Positions 52,738 to 61,549 are shown, counted from the first letter of the stretch. The stretch: 64,000 bases of DNA from an uncultured Bacteroidia bacterium (GCA_902776565.1 CACYQN010000010.1:62001-126000); one strand, 5' to 3'. Program-made: numbers and translations. Notes: a model not told the origin generated them from the sequence alone.

Positions 52738-55314
52738 TTAGTCCTGTATGCATCTTATGCTCAGCCCGATATGCTTGTTGTTGTGAGACCTTGTGCAATG
52801 TGCCCTGCTGAAATAAAGGTATCTGTCCCAGCCGTTACCGTTTTCATAATATCCTGTCGCCCACCAAGCTGCACTTTCGTTTATATGTTTGAACAGTCCG
52901 TTCAGATGTTTCCAACCTGCTGGTTTTCCGTTGAATCCGCTTGAATTGTTCTTCTGCTGCAGTCTGCCCGGTGAATTGCTGATGTCGGAAACCGTCCAGT
53001 TGCTTTGCGAAGCCATCGACTTGCCAATCACATTATGTGTGTCACGGTCGTTGTCGGAGTCGATGTAGCCGTCGAAATTGTATCCATGGTTTTCAAGATA
53101 GATTTCCAGTTCAGTCCATTCGGAGTCGCTTGGTAGATGCCATCCTGCAGGACAGGCGGTTTGTGCGGCAATGTTGTTGTACAATACGCCGTATTCGTTG
53201 TAGTTGTATGTGTCCTTTGCTTCTTCAACATTGTTGCCTTGGTAGTCGTAAACATAGTAGCGGCTTTCGGTGTACGACTCCTGGTTGCTCCTATATACGC
53301 TCGGCAGGTATCTAAGGTTCTCTGCCATCCATACCTGGTCGCCGATTGTGATTGTGCAGTACGAATTTCCGTCGCGTTGGTCGGTGAAACCGTTGCCGAC
53401 GGTAAGGGCAAGCGACACTAAGCTGTCGCATCCGTGAACCGATGTGTACATCCGCTGGTAGATTCCGCTTTCTGTGTAGGTAATTCCATCCCAAGTGTAG
53501 CTTTCATCGCAGGTTTGGACAACAATCTCATTGAAAATCTGGTTTCGAATGTCAATGTCGAGGATTACAACGCTGTCGCAGTGGTAGCTGGTTTCCTGAT
53601 GCTCAATTTCGTAGTGTCCGCTTTGTGTATAGGTTACTCCGTTGTATGTGATTGGCTCGCAGTCTGTTAGCTCGATATGGACATAGAAGTCGTCGCAGAA
53701 TGGAATTTCAAACATGAACTGCAAGGTTTCTGAGCGAAGATAATGTTGTGTTTGTTGCTGATATACTCTTCCTCGATAAGAAGTGTATCCTGTGTAAGTC
53801 ATCTGGTCGTTAGTGCTGGCGTTGCCTTCAATGTTTAATCTTGAACCGTTTGCAAGGTCAACGTTCATGACAGTATCGGGGAAGATTAATGTCCTAGTCC
53901 AGTTTCTTGTGCGGTTTTGGACCTTTACGCTGTCGAGAGGTATGTACAGGTACAGCCATTGGTAGTTTGTGCTGTGTCCCCGGCTGGAGAAATTTACTGT
54001 AATGTCGTGTGTCTCTGGAGTTTCTTCTGTTGTGAAATTTCGTATTTCGCCAATGTCTGAACCTGCACTATTTGTTGCGTATGCTTGATAATAGTATGTG
54101 GTGTTTGGGGTCAAGTTCGATAGCGTGTATGCAAATTCTTGATTATATATTGATGTGGCTGTGACATTGTACTGAAGGTTGTTGGAATTTGTTCCGTACA
54201 TAAAGCCCAGTATTGTATTTTGTATGTTTTGTATGCCATTTGTCAGTGCTCCCTTTATGGTTGCAGTAGTCGAACCTACCGGTGCTGCTTGCAAGGTAAC
54301 CACTTCGGGAAGTGTTGGTGCCGATTGTGAACCTGTTGTGAAATTTAGTGTTTCTCCTGTGTCTGTTCCTGCCGAGTTTGTCGCGTAAGCCTTGTAGTAA
54401 TAGGTTGTGTTTGGCGTTAAGCCAGTAAGTTGTCGCGAAAACTCTTCGGTAAGCGTAGTTGTGGCTATGACATTGTATTGCAGGTTGTCGGGCGACGTGC
54501 CGTATAGGAATCCTGCCTGGGTTTGTCCTGTTGCCCAGCCCCTTACGGTGGCTGTTGTGGAGCCTATTGCGCTTGCAGGTAATGTTGTGACTTCGGGAAG
54601 AGTGGTCTGCGAACTGAAATTCAAGGTTATGTATTGGTCGGCAATCTGTTGTTGGACTACTGTGCTGCTTGCTGTTGCTGTTCCGTTTATGGTAGTGTAG
54701 CCTATGTAGCCCATGTTGTCGCCTATGCTGAACTGGTTGAGGCATTCGAGTTTTGCCGTTATGTCCTGCGATTCGCCGATGTATCTGATTGCATTGCCGC
54801 ATCCGTTTCCGACATTTACCATTCGTATAGAATATGATTTTGCGCCGGCTTTTGCATTGAGCAGGTATGTCTGAGGTTTTTCTGCCGAAATTTCAAACTT
54901 GTGGACTCCAGCGTTCAGTGTGCCATTATAAGTGGTTAATATTCTGCCATTTACGTCGAGAAGTTGAATGTTTACAGCAGATTGGCTTGATATTGCAAGT
55001 TCGGCGGTTGTTGCGCAGTCGAATGGATTGGGGGCATTCTGGTATAGTGCGTCACTGTAGGATGTGATTGTGCCTAAGCTGTTTGTCTGGCTGAGTATTG
55101 CAATTGTGTCGGGGTAATATACCGTTTCTGTCCAACCTTTGCTTATGTCGGTGACTTTTACACTGTCGAGGCGCTGGTATGCCGAGCCGTCAAGTTGTCC
55201 CGAAAATCTGACAGTTATCGATGCCTGAGAAAACCCGAGTATGCTGTATGCTGTCAGCAGAAGTATTGCAGAAAAGCATTTCGTTAATGTTGATATTATA
55301 TGCGGTCGCTCCAT
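52738..55314 (-). CDS. FISUMP-domain surface protein with fibronectin-like modules
   Basis: 858 aa. After a signal peptide (ends SILGFSQ, about residue 29) there is a T9SS-sorting-like beta domain (about 88-170, YQNAPNPFDCATTAELAI... GVHKFEISAEKPQ) near the N-terminus rather than at the end. Two Fn3-like modules follow (LTGLTPNTTYYYKAYATNSAG and LSNLTPNTTYYYQAYATNSAG), then repeats with GVTYTQSGHYE / GITYTESGIYQ and HCDSVV / GCDSLV. The C-terminal FISUMP domain (Fibrobacter succinogenes major paralogous) runs from YCTITIGDQVWMAENLRYLPS to HIGLSIRCIQD. Surface adhesin-like role inferred. Confidence 0.85.
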   Translation of the reverse strand: MERPHIISTLTKCFSAILLLTAYSILGFSQASITVRFSGQLDGSAYQRLDSVKVTDISKGWTETVYYPDTIAILSQTNSLGTITSYSDALYQNAPNPFDCATTAELAISSQSAVNIQLLDVNGRILTTYNGTLNAGVHKFEISAEKPQTYLLNAKAGAKSYSIRMVNVGNGCGNAIRYIGESQDITAKLECLNQFSIGDNMGYIGYTTINGTATASSTVVQQQIADQYITLNFSSQTTLPEVTTLPASAIGSTTATVRGWATGQTQAGFLYGTSPDNLQYNVIATTTLTEEFSRQLTGLTPNTTYYYKAYATNSAGTDTGETLNFTTGSQSAPTLPEVVTLQAAPVGSTTATIKGALTNGIQNIQNTILGFMYGTNSNNLQYNVTATSIYNQEFAYTLSNLTPNTTYYYQAYATNSAGSDIGEIRNFTTEETPETHDITVNFSSRGHSTNYQWLYLYIPLDSVKVQNRTRNWTRTLIFPDTVMNVDLANGSRLNIEGNASTNDQMTYTGYTSYRGRVYQQQTQHYLRSETLQFMFEIPFCDDFYVHIELTDCEPITYNGVTYTQSGHYEIEHQETSYHCDSVVILDIDIRNQIFNEIVVQTCDESYTWDGITYTESGIYQRMYTSVHGCDSLVSLALTVGNGFTDQRDGNSYCTITIGDQVWMAENLRYLPSVYRSNQESYTESRYYVYDYQGNNVEEAKDTYNYNEYGVLYNNIAAQTACPAGWHLPSDSEWTELEIYLENHGYNFDGYIDSDNDRDTHNVIGKSMASQSNWTVSDISNSPGRLQQKNNSSGFNGKPAGWKHLNGLFKHINESAAWWATGYYENGNGWDRYLYFSRAHCTRSHNNKHIGLSIRCIQD

Positions 55315-55664
55315 AACTATCAGTTTGTAAATCGCAAATTTAATGAATTTTTCTATATGACAACAGAAATGTCGATTTCGTTGCCTGAATTATCAAATTT
55401 TTGAATTTTTGAATCTCGACGCAAAGCATTGCGTCGCTACAATCCTCAAATCATCGAATCTTTGAACTTTAAACATTGAACTCTGGAACTTGTACAGTCG
55501 TGGCGCGCCGCGACCACTACAACTTTAAACTAGAAACCAGAAACTTGAAACGGCGTAGCCATTGAAACCTGAAACGGGCTTTAGCCCATAGAACGGCGAA
55601 GCCCTCAACGAAGTTAAACGTGCGTAGCACATCAAACGCCGCATGCATTCAAACGGCCTTCGCC
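55315..55664. repeat. 350-bp intergenic mosaic of palindromic repeats
   Basis: Palindromes at 55417-55436 (arms CGACGCAA/TTGCGTCG) and 55497-55514 (GTCGTGGCGCGCCGCGAC). TGAATTTTTGAATCTCGACG and CATCGAATCTTTGAACTTT words lie around the first. A run of AACGGCGTAGCC, GGGCTTTAGCCC and AACGGCGAAGCC words (55550-55600) follows. No ORF or RNA gene. It is a concentrated sample of the repeat families scattered in the window. Confidence 0.6.
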
Positions 55665-58124
55665 CTACAGCGTCAGCGTCCACGTCAGCTTGAATGCCCA
55701 GTTGTTTATTTCCTTGTCGGTGAAGCGGTAGTGACCGTAGCGGTAGTAAACGCCCAGACCGAAGCCTTCAATCGAGAGGCAGAGCAGGTTGTTGAGTTGT
55801 ATGCCCGATTCGAAGAAGCCCTTGTTCATCTTGCGGGCATAGTCGCTGCCGTCAACATCTTGCGTAAGCTTGCAGTCGCCCCAGCCGAGGCTTGTGGTGA
55901 TGGCTATGCTCGGACGCGAAAATTTCTTCTTGTAGAGTATGTTGCCGAAGTCGTGCATGAAATGGAAAGTGACGAACTTGTCGGAGATGAACTCGTTGGG
56001 ACGCATTGTGTTGAAGGTGTGGTCGATGTTGAGCCACGAGTCGGTTCCCGAGGCGTAGTACAGTTCGCTGTAGCGCGGATTTCCGCCGATATATCCGCCC
56101 GTGAGAATCAGGTAGGTGTCGCCGACTTTCCTTATGACGAAATGCTTGTATATTTGCGCTTCGAGCTTGTAGTAGTCGTTGGCGTTTGGCGTTACAGGCA
56201 CCGACTTTATGAAGTTGAAATACATTATCGGGTACTTTGTTCCGAGGCTGACCTTTGTTCCGCGCGGTGTCTGGAAGAATTTCTCCTTATAGGCGTAGCG
56301 CAGGTAAATGCCCGCTTCGGCGGCTGTGTAGTGCTTGTCGATTGTGCCTGTGAAATTGTATCTGTCGGTGTTGATGATGTCCTTGGTGTAGTGGCGGAAC
56401 TGCAGTCGTGCCGTAAGGTAGCGCAGAGCCCTGAATTCAACATACGCCTTGTGCTCCGAAATGGAGTCCATCTCGCTGAGGAACCATTCGTAAACCGACT
56501 GCGACGACAGTTTTGTCGTCCGCTTGTTGAACGACATTCCGTCGCTGAAGTCGAGGTCGCGCTTGTAGGTGACGCCTAGTTTCAGCTCGTGTTTCGGCCA
56601 TAGGTTAAACTGCACCTTTGCACCGTATTTCCAAGCCTTGTCGCCGAATCCGTATGCACCGTAGCCGCCCAAAGTCACCCATTTCGTAAGCTTTTCGTTT
56701 GTTTCTATGCCAAGACCGAGGCGCACTTTTTCGTATTCGTTGAACCAGATTATTGAGCCGAGGTCGAAATTGATGAATTTCCACGGAATGTAGCCTGCAG
56801 CTAGGATTTCGAGAACTTCAATTTTCTTGTCGAGGTTTATTTCCTTGCCAAGGCTGTCGATGACGCGGTATGTTTCAAGGTCTTTGCTTGTGAGCGAATC
56901 CTTGCGGTACTGGTTCCAGAAGTCGTCGTCCTGCTTGTTTGCCTTGTCGTTTACCTGCACGCCCTGATTGCTGAACTCACGCCTTTTGATGTCGGGGTTG
57001 AGGCTGATGTCGGAAATGTAGCTTTTGCCTATGCCGACAATCGGAACATATTTCTGTCTTTCGCCTTCGGCTGGCTTTGTGCCGTCGGGAACTTGCAGTA
57101 TGTTGAAAATTAGGTTGGTATTCAATTGCACTGGGAACCATTGTATGCTGTCAACAAGTTCGTATTTCTGCTGTATGGAAACATTGAACACTTCCGACGG
57201 TTCGTTTGGCTCGGCGGTGATGCTTTCGATGGCGTAGCCGTTGGTGTTGATGTTCATTACGCCTTTAAGCCCTTCGAACACCTTGTTTTTCAGAGGAATG
57301 AACGAAATTACAAACACGGTGTCCATTGCTGTGTTGTACATCGTGTCCTCGATTTGGAAGAAGTATTTCGAGGTGCTACCCTTGCTAATCGGGCTAAGGA
57401 AGCGCTTGTCGAGCAACGAGATGTAGTCGCTGTAGAACGACATCGACTGGAATTGCGTAGCAAGTAGCGTAAATGCCGGGTTTTTCATTCCCGACATACG
57501 GTGGGCGAGGACATTCTCCTTGTTGTTGTCGGGGTGTCTGAAAATGCGCTCCGTAACCGATTCGATGAGCAGAATGTGCTGTCGTGCAAGCAGTTGGCTG
57601 AACGAAGAGTCGTTGTCGTTCCCATAGGCGGAAGTATCTTCTGGAGGCTTTACATCGGCGGTGAAGTACATCTTGTTGTACGACACATACGAGAACGAGC
57701 GCATTTTCTCTGGGTTGTTCCTGTTGGCGTTGGCAATCACGAGGTTTACGATTCGGTGGGCGGGGTTTTCGCCCGGAAGCACCGTTACTTCGGCAAGGCT
57801 TGTAACATCTTCGTCGAGAGCAATTTCGATGTAATGTTTGGCTCCAAGTTCGTCCTTGCTTACAATCTTGGTTGTGTATCCGAGGTACGAAATGCGCAGG
57901 AATTCGATTTTCGAGTAGTCGTCAATCTTGAAGTATCCGTCGAGGTCGGTTGAAGTGCCTTGATTCTTGGCGTTGTATATTATGTTGACGAAGGCTAGCG
58001 GCTCCTTTGTTTTTGCATCTGTCACGCGCCCTGCGAACTTGCCTTGGGCGAAAGAGGTGAGGGCAAGCAGTAGTGCTGCCAGCAGGAATAACAGGTGTTT
58101 CGATATGTAGGAGGAGTGTGGCAT
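55665..58124 (-). CDS. DUF5686 family outer-membrane protein with carboxypeptidase-like domain
   Basis: 819 aa. A signal peptide (ends LALTSFAQ) is followed by a CarboxypepD_reg-like domain (GKFAGRVTDAKTKEPLAFVNIIYNAKNQGTSTDLDGYFKI), then the DUF5686 region with many beta strands (VLPGENPAHRIVNLVIANANRNNPEKM... SFVTLGGYGAYGF...) to a C-terminal FKLTWTLTL strand typical of outer-membrane barrels. Function is unknown. Abundant in Bacteroidota, often alone as here. Confidence 0.88.
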   Translation of the reverse strand: MPHSSYISKHLLFLLAALLLALTSFAQGKFAGRVTDAKTKEPLAFVNIIYNAKNQGTSTDLDGYFKIDDYSKIEFLRISYLGYTTKIVSKDELGAKHYIEIALDEDVTSLAEVTVLPGENPAHRIVNLVIANANRNNPEKMRSFSYVSYNKMYFTADVKPPEDTSAYGNDNDSSFSQLLARQHILLIESVTERIFRHPDNNKENVLAHRMSGMKNPAFTLLATQFQSMSFYSDYISLLDKRFLSPISKGSTSKYFFQIEDTMYNTAMDTVFVISFIPLKNKVFEGLKGVMNINTNGYAIESITAEPNEPSEVFNVSIQQKYELVDSIQWFPVQLNTNLIFNILQVPDGTKPAEGERQKYVPIVGIGKSYISDISLNPDIKRREFSNQGVQVNDKANKQDDDFWNQYRKDSLTSKDLETYRVIDSLGKEINLDKKIEVLEILAAGYIPWKFINFDLGSIIWFNEYEKVRLGLGIETNEKLTKWVTLGGYGAYGFGDKAWKYGAKVQFNLWPKHELKLGVTYKRDLDFSDGMSFNKRTTKLSSQSVYEWFLSEMDSISEHKAYVEFRALRYLTARLQFRHYTKDIINTDRYNFTGTIDKHYTAAEAGIYLRYAYKEKFFQTPRGTKVSLGTKYPIMYFNFIKSVPVTPNANDYYKLEAQIYKHFVIRKVGDTYLILTGGYIGGNPRYSELYYASGTDSWLNIDHTFNTMRPNEFISDKFVTFHFMHDFGNILYKKKFSRPSIAITTSLGWGDCKLTQDVDGSDYARKMNKGFFESGIQLNNLLCLSIEGFGLGVYYRYGHYRFTDKEINNWAFKLTWTLTL

Positions 58125-58228
58125 CTTGTGCAGTTAAATATATTTATATTGCATTTGACGGCAAACCGAGCCTATTTTGTACTTGCTCGATAATTGTACG
58201 TTGCTGTGGTTGTGATAGTGTAAAGAAA

Positions 58229-58831
58229 TCAGTCATACAAGTCGGTGATTAGTTGGCGAATCCAGTTTGGCATCAGTCGCATATCGGCATTTGAGAAATG
58301 AAGTTGACTATTGATAAGTTGCTTTATTTTCAGTTTCTGTTCTTCTGTGACATTTCCATTTCCGATTTCCTTAAGTGCAATGGTTATAAGTTGAGCCAAC
58401 GAATTGGAAAATGCGAAAATGCGTGGTGCGACATGCTTGAAAAAAATGCTATGACCATCGTGTATTGTTATTTTTCTGCGCTCGCCGTCTGTCAGATAAA
58501 CAACATTCATAGGTACTTGGGTACTTAGTCCCAATAAGTTCAGTGCGTATGCCCCTGCGGGAATTATTCTGGTTTTATCGCGTTTGGCTATGCTTTTTGC
58601 AATCTCGTCGAAAGAGGGGTAAAGTATGCCTAGTCCGAGTTTCCTGTCTATTTTGGGATAACAATATATGCCGTTGGCAAGACGAATAATAATGCCTTCG
58701 TTTGTCATGCGCTCCATTGCTTTGCTGATGGTTTTGGCTTGTGCGTAGTGTAAAAATGATGTGGAAAAGAATATTGTTCCTCTTCCGCATTTTTTTAAAG
58801 AAGCAATTATTTTATCATCAATAGATTGCAT
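58229..58831 (-). CDS. DUF6088 family protein (AbiEi-like antitoxin), orphan
   Basis: 200 aa from the ATG at 58831 (MQSIDDKIIASL). A longer TTG start overlaps the promoter. An N-terminal winged helix (GRGTIFFSTSFLHYAQAKTISKAMERMTNEGIIIRLANGIYCYP) is followed by the AbiEi-type C-terminal domain with PAGAYALNLLGLSTQVPMNVVYLTDGERRKI. AbiEi proteins normally pair with an AbiEii nucleotidyltransferase toxin and repress their own operon. No such partner gene follows within 100 bases here (DUF5686 is next). The palindrome at 58851-58881 covers its promoter. Confidence 0.8.
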   Translation of the reverse strand: MQSIDDKIIASLKKCGRGTIFFSTSFLHYAQAKTISKAMERMTNEGIIIRLANGIYCYPKIDRKLGLGILYPSFDEIAKSIAKRDKTRIIPAGAYALNLLGLSTQVPMNVVYLTDGERRKITIHDGHSIFFKHVAPRIFAFSNSLAQLITIALKEIGNGNVTEEQKLKIKQLINSQLHFSNADMRLMPNWIRQLITDLYD

Positions 58832-58850
58832 CTGTTTTTTGTAATTAATT

Positions 58851-58881
58851 TTGTCGCAAAAATACAATATTTTTTCGACAA
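58851..58881. promoter_or_regulatory. Palindrome overlapping the DUF6088 gene promoter
   Basis: TTGTCGCAAAAATA and TATTTTTTCGACAA pair as 13 of 14 positions around a 3-base centre. On the minus strand the right arm contains a -7-like TATTTTTG, so binding here would block transcription. AbiEi-type proteins are known to bind inverted repeats at their own promoter. Confidence 0.6.
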
Positions 58882-58969
58882 TGAGAAATTTAGGGAGAAA
58901 AATGTTATTCTATTTTTTCCCGTGTCTTTCCATCACCCCCCCATCCCTCTGTGGTTTTTTGGATTTATG

Positions 58970-59223
58970 CATCGAGAAGATTCCAATAATTTGTCCTGTA
59001 ATACTTTTTTCTTCATTTGCGGAGAAAATTTTGCACCGCCATCCGATAAAAACAGATTTTCTCCATCATTTTTTTCCATCATTTACAGGCTCACTTCATT
59101 TATTGTGTCATTTATTGTGTCATTTACAGGCTCATTTATCGGCTCAGATTCGTCTTGTTTTGGATTTATCGGCTCATTTACACCGACATTTATACCGACA
59201 TTTACAGGGACATTACTAATGCG
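58970..59223 (-). pseudogene. Remnant of an AlbA_2 protein linker after the deleted paralogue
   Basis: Reading on in frame after the TAA of the 182-aa gene, 46 codons are open (59083-59223), giving repetitive NVPVNVGINVGVNEPIN... and NEPVNDTINDTIN motifs. Then come a stop and a fragment MEKNDGENLF. The full-length gene encodes a similar linker (VPVNDEENDGENRIEPVNE). So this looks like the linker of a third, otherwise lost copy. It is not proposed to be translated. Confidence 0.5.
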
Positions 59224-59772
59224 TTATTTGTTGCTTTGTTCAATGATTTCCCAGTGACCGCCCTTGTCGGGACCTACGCGACGAATGATGCCTTGAATTT
59301 GAAGCTTGCGAAGATGTTCCTGCACATTCCGAGGTGCGATGCCTATTTCTTCTGAAATAGACTGTGCCGAGGCATAGGGATTTTTCCACACAATCTTTAC
59401 AATACGCCCACGCATCGTAGATAATTTTTCTACGATGTTTTCTACGATGCTTTCTGCGATGTTTTCTGAGATGTTGTTTTCCATACATTTAATTTTCTTA
59501 TTGGACATTTTATTGGACATTGTGTCCGATACTTCTTTATTCTGTCCAATATCATCTGCGTTCTTCAAGTTCACATTGTTCCTCTGGAACGTCACCAAGA
59601 CACCTCCTTGCTTGGATTCAATCGTTGGTTTGGGCAAGCCTGCGGCAACAAAACCATCGCAGATTTTCTTCCAGCCTCGTCCCCACGACTCAATGAAGCC
59701 AGCTTTGTAGAAAGCAAAAGCCAAATTCTTATTGCGAGGATATTCCTTATATTCTATATTCTGTGACTCCAT
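59224..59772 (-). CDS. Internally deleted AlbA_2 (Schlafen-type) paralogue, linker and winged helix only
   Basis: 182 aa. The first nine residues, MESQNIEYK, match the start of the full-length neighbour. The sequence then jumps to the last part of the ATPase domain (PRNKNLAFAFYKAGFIESWGRGWKKI, equivalent to about residue 330 of the neighbour). A repeat linker (NIAESIVENIVEKL) and winged helix (TMRGRIVKIVWKNPYASAQSISEEIGIAPRNVQEHLRKLQ) follow, ending EIIEQSNK as in the neighbour. The reading frame is intact and the promoter region is conserved. It could be a real DNA-binding derivative or a decaying gene. Confidence 0.7.
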   Translation of the reverse strand: MESQNIEYKEYPRNKNLAFAFYKAGFIESWGRGWKKICDGFVAAGLPKPTIESKQGGVLVTFQRNNVNLKNADDIGQNKEVSDTMSNKMSNKKIKCMENNISENIAESIVENIVEKLSTMRGRIVKIVWKNPYASAQSISEEIGIAPRNVQEHLRKLQIQGIIRRVGPDKGGHWEIIEQSNK

Positions 59773-59802
59773 ACCCGATGTTTTTATTCTTTAGGGGATT
59801 TG

Positions 59803-59810
59803 CAAAGGTA
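59803..59810 (-). promoter_or_regulatory. -7 element of the deleted AlbA_2 paralogue
   Basis: TACCTTTG on the minus strand in the same sequence context (GCAAATCCCCTAAA) and at about the same distance from the ATG as in the full-length copy (61542-61549). Confidence 0.55.
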
Positions 59811-59888
59811 ATATAAATTGTTATTAAAATTTCAGACAATGAAAATTTTGCACCGCCAAAATATGTAGTTGTGTCGGATTTGCAACCT

Positions 59889-59996
59889 TTAGCTCGCTGT
59901 CCCTAAGACAACAATCCGACAAGATTGAATATCAGCTTTTGTAATGCGGAAATAAACGACATTTACACCGACATTTTGAGTGACATTACTATTGCG
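59889..59996 (-). other. In-frame linker-like extension after the stop of the full-length AlbA_2 gene
   Basis: After the TAA there are 35 open codons in frame, starting RNSNVTQNVGVNVVYF, closely similar in DNA to the segment after the deleted copy's stop. It suggests both genes derive from an array with repeated tail or linker pieces. Confidence 0.45.
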
Positions 59997-61514
59997 TTAT
60001 TTGTTGCTTTGTTCAATGATTTCCCAGTGACCTTTTGTGTCGCTGCCGATTCGTTTTATGAACTTGTCTCGCAAAAGTGCTATGTGGTTTTTTACCGTTC
60101 GTGGTGATATTCCGAGAGTTTCGCTCAATCTTGCAATGGTTGCGTATGGATCTTCTACAATTGCTTGGTATGTTCTCTGGGCAATTTTGGGAATTTCTCT
60201 GGGCAATCTCTGGGCAATCTCTGGGCAATTTTGGGAATTTCTCTGGGCAATAATAGGTTCACCAATCGTGGTTATACCATTTATTTTTTTGTTTTCTCCA
60301 TCATTTAGAGGCTCATTTACAGGCTCAATTCTGTTTTCTCCATCATTTTCTTCATCATTTACAGGGACATCCGTAGCAATTTTCCCTTTGTTCCTTTCTG
60401 CTTCCAGGTATTCTTGGCTTGGGAGACATTCAACTGCCAGTCCGCCACAATTTTCTTCGGGCAAGGGAAGCACTGCGTTTCTGAACTCACAGATTTCGGT
60501 TATGTTTTTGTAGCCTCTTCCCCAGCTTTCAACATATCCTGCCTTGAAAAATACATTGGCAATGTTGGGATTCCTCGGTTCGGATGAGTGCGGCTCGAAA
60601 AGTTTCTCGGCAGGGACATCTGCAGGCATTTTCCCTATGTTCCAGATTCTGATTTTGTGTTCGTAAATCCTTATCTGGATAGGAGTGGGGCGCATATAGT
60701 CGCGATGGATTACGGCGTTTAACAGCAACTCGCGGAACGCCTCTTTCGGGAAGAAGAAAGTTTCCTTGCGGTGTATGCCTTCGTAACTGATAAGTGCTTT
60801 CATGTATTTGGTGAAAATCAAGTCCATAGCCTTCTCAACCTGCATAATCAGTGAGCCGTGAATCTCGTCTTGATAAAGAATGTCGGCATCGTTGTCGGCA
60901 AAGAAACCTATTTTTATGTATGCGTTGGTTACATATTTTTCGGGGTCGGGATGAAAGCACATTACGGCAGCCTTGGTGAGATAGTCGTTTTCGAAAAGCC
61001 GAAGATTTCTGATTAGCATTTCGTTTGAAACATCTACCGATGCCTTGTCAAGTCGGTTATGGTCTAGTGCCATACGCTTGAAGATTTTTATGGAATCGTT
61101 GTCCAAATCCTCAACTTTTGCTCCAGGAACTGGTACGCTGTCCCAAGTGCGCCCTTGAACTGCAAGTATCATTTTGTCGAGTTCGTAGCCGGTGACTTCC
61201 ATAGTGGTAGAACCCGAGCGTTTGTAATATCTTCCGTGATAACTTACAGGGAACGGATATTTCTCGACAATGATTTGCAAATATTCCTTTCCGTCCTTTT
61301 CCAGCAGATTTACTTCGCAGATTAAACCCATTGTATGGAGTATCTTGTTAGGAATTGTTTCCGACAGTTGATGGCTGTTGTCCACACCGCAAATTTCTCC
61401 TTTGTCGTTTATTCCTATGTAAAGTGTACCTCCATCGGTGTTGGCAAAGGCGCATATCCACTTCAAATATTCATCCTTCCAACTTTGCTTGTATTCAATA
61501 TTCTGTGACTCCAT
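59997..61514 (-). CDS. AlbA_2 (Schlafen-type) / GHKL-like ATP-binding protein with winged helix
   Basis: 505 aa from the ATG at 61514 (MESQNIEYKQSWKDEYLKWICAFANTDGGTLYIG), the canonical AlbA_2 start; a longer in-frame start lies five codons upstream. A GHKL-like ATP domain follows (about residues 225-345, EAFRELLLNAVIHRDY). A linker comes next with NDGEN/NEP words, then tandem IAQR words (IIAQRNSQNCPEIAQRLPREIPKIAQ) coded by DNA repeats at about 60175-60250. The C-terminal winged helix is DPYATIARLSETLGISPRTVKNHIALL. The family is accessory and often found near defence genes; no biochemical role is assigned. Confidence 0.85.
   Translation of the reverse strand: MESQNIEYKQSWKDEYLKWICAFANTDGGTLYIGINDKGEICGVDNSHQLSETIPNKILHTMGLICEVNLLEKDGKEYLQIIVEKYPFPVSYHGRYYKRSGSTTMEVTGYELDKMILAVQGRTWDSVPVPGAKVEDLDNDSIKIFKRMALDHNRLDKASVDVSNEMLIRNLRLFENDYLTKAAVMCFHPDPEKYVTNAYIKIGFFADNDADILYQDEIHGSLIMQVEKAMDLIFTKYMKALISYEGIHRKETFFFPKEAFRELLLNAVIHRDYMRPTPIQIRIYEHKIRIWNIGKMPADVPAEKLFEPHSSEPRNPNIANVFFKAGYVESWGRGYKNITEICEFRNAVLPLPEENCGGLAVECLPSQEYLEAERNKGKIATDVPVNDEENDGENRIEPVNEPLNDGENKKINGITTIGEPIIAQRNSQNCPEIAQRLPREIPKIAQRTYQAIVEDPYATIARLSETLGISPRTVKNHIALLRDKFIKRIGSDTKGHWEIIEQSNK
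60175..60250 (-). repeat. Coding tandem repeat in the AlbA_2 linker
   Basis: Imperfect tandem words CTCTGGGCAAT(TTTGGGAA) encode IAQRxxxx units. They can expand or contract by slippage. Confidence 0.65.
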
Positions 61515-61541
61515 CGATGTTTTTATCATTTAGGGGATTTG

Positions 61542-61549
61542 CAAAGGTA
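61542..61549 (-). promoter_or_regulatory. -7 element of the full-length AlbA_2 gene
   Basis: TACCTTTG on the minus strand, 28 bases before the ATG at 61514. Confidence 0.55.

Noticed and set aside
59040-59220. Tandem short words resembling a CRISPR array
   Set aside because: Units are 12-15 bases with no spacers of constant length; they encode NVGVN-type protein linker repeats, so they are coding remnants.
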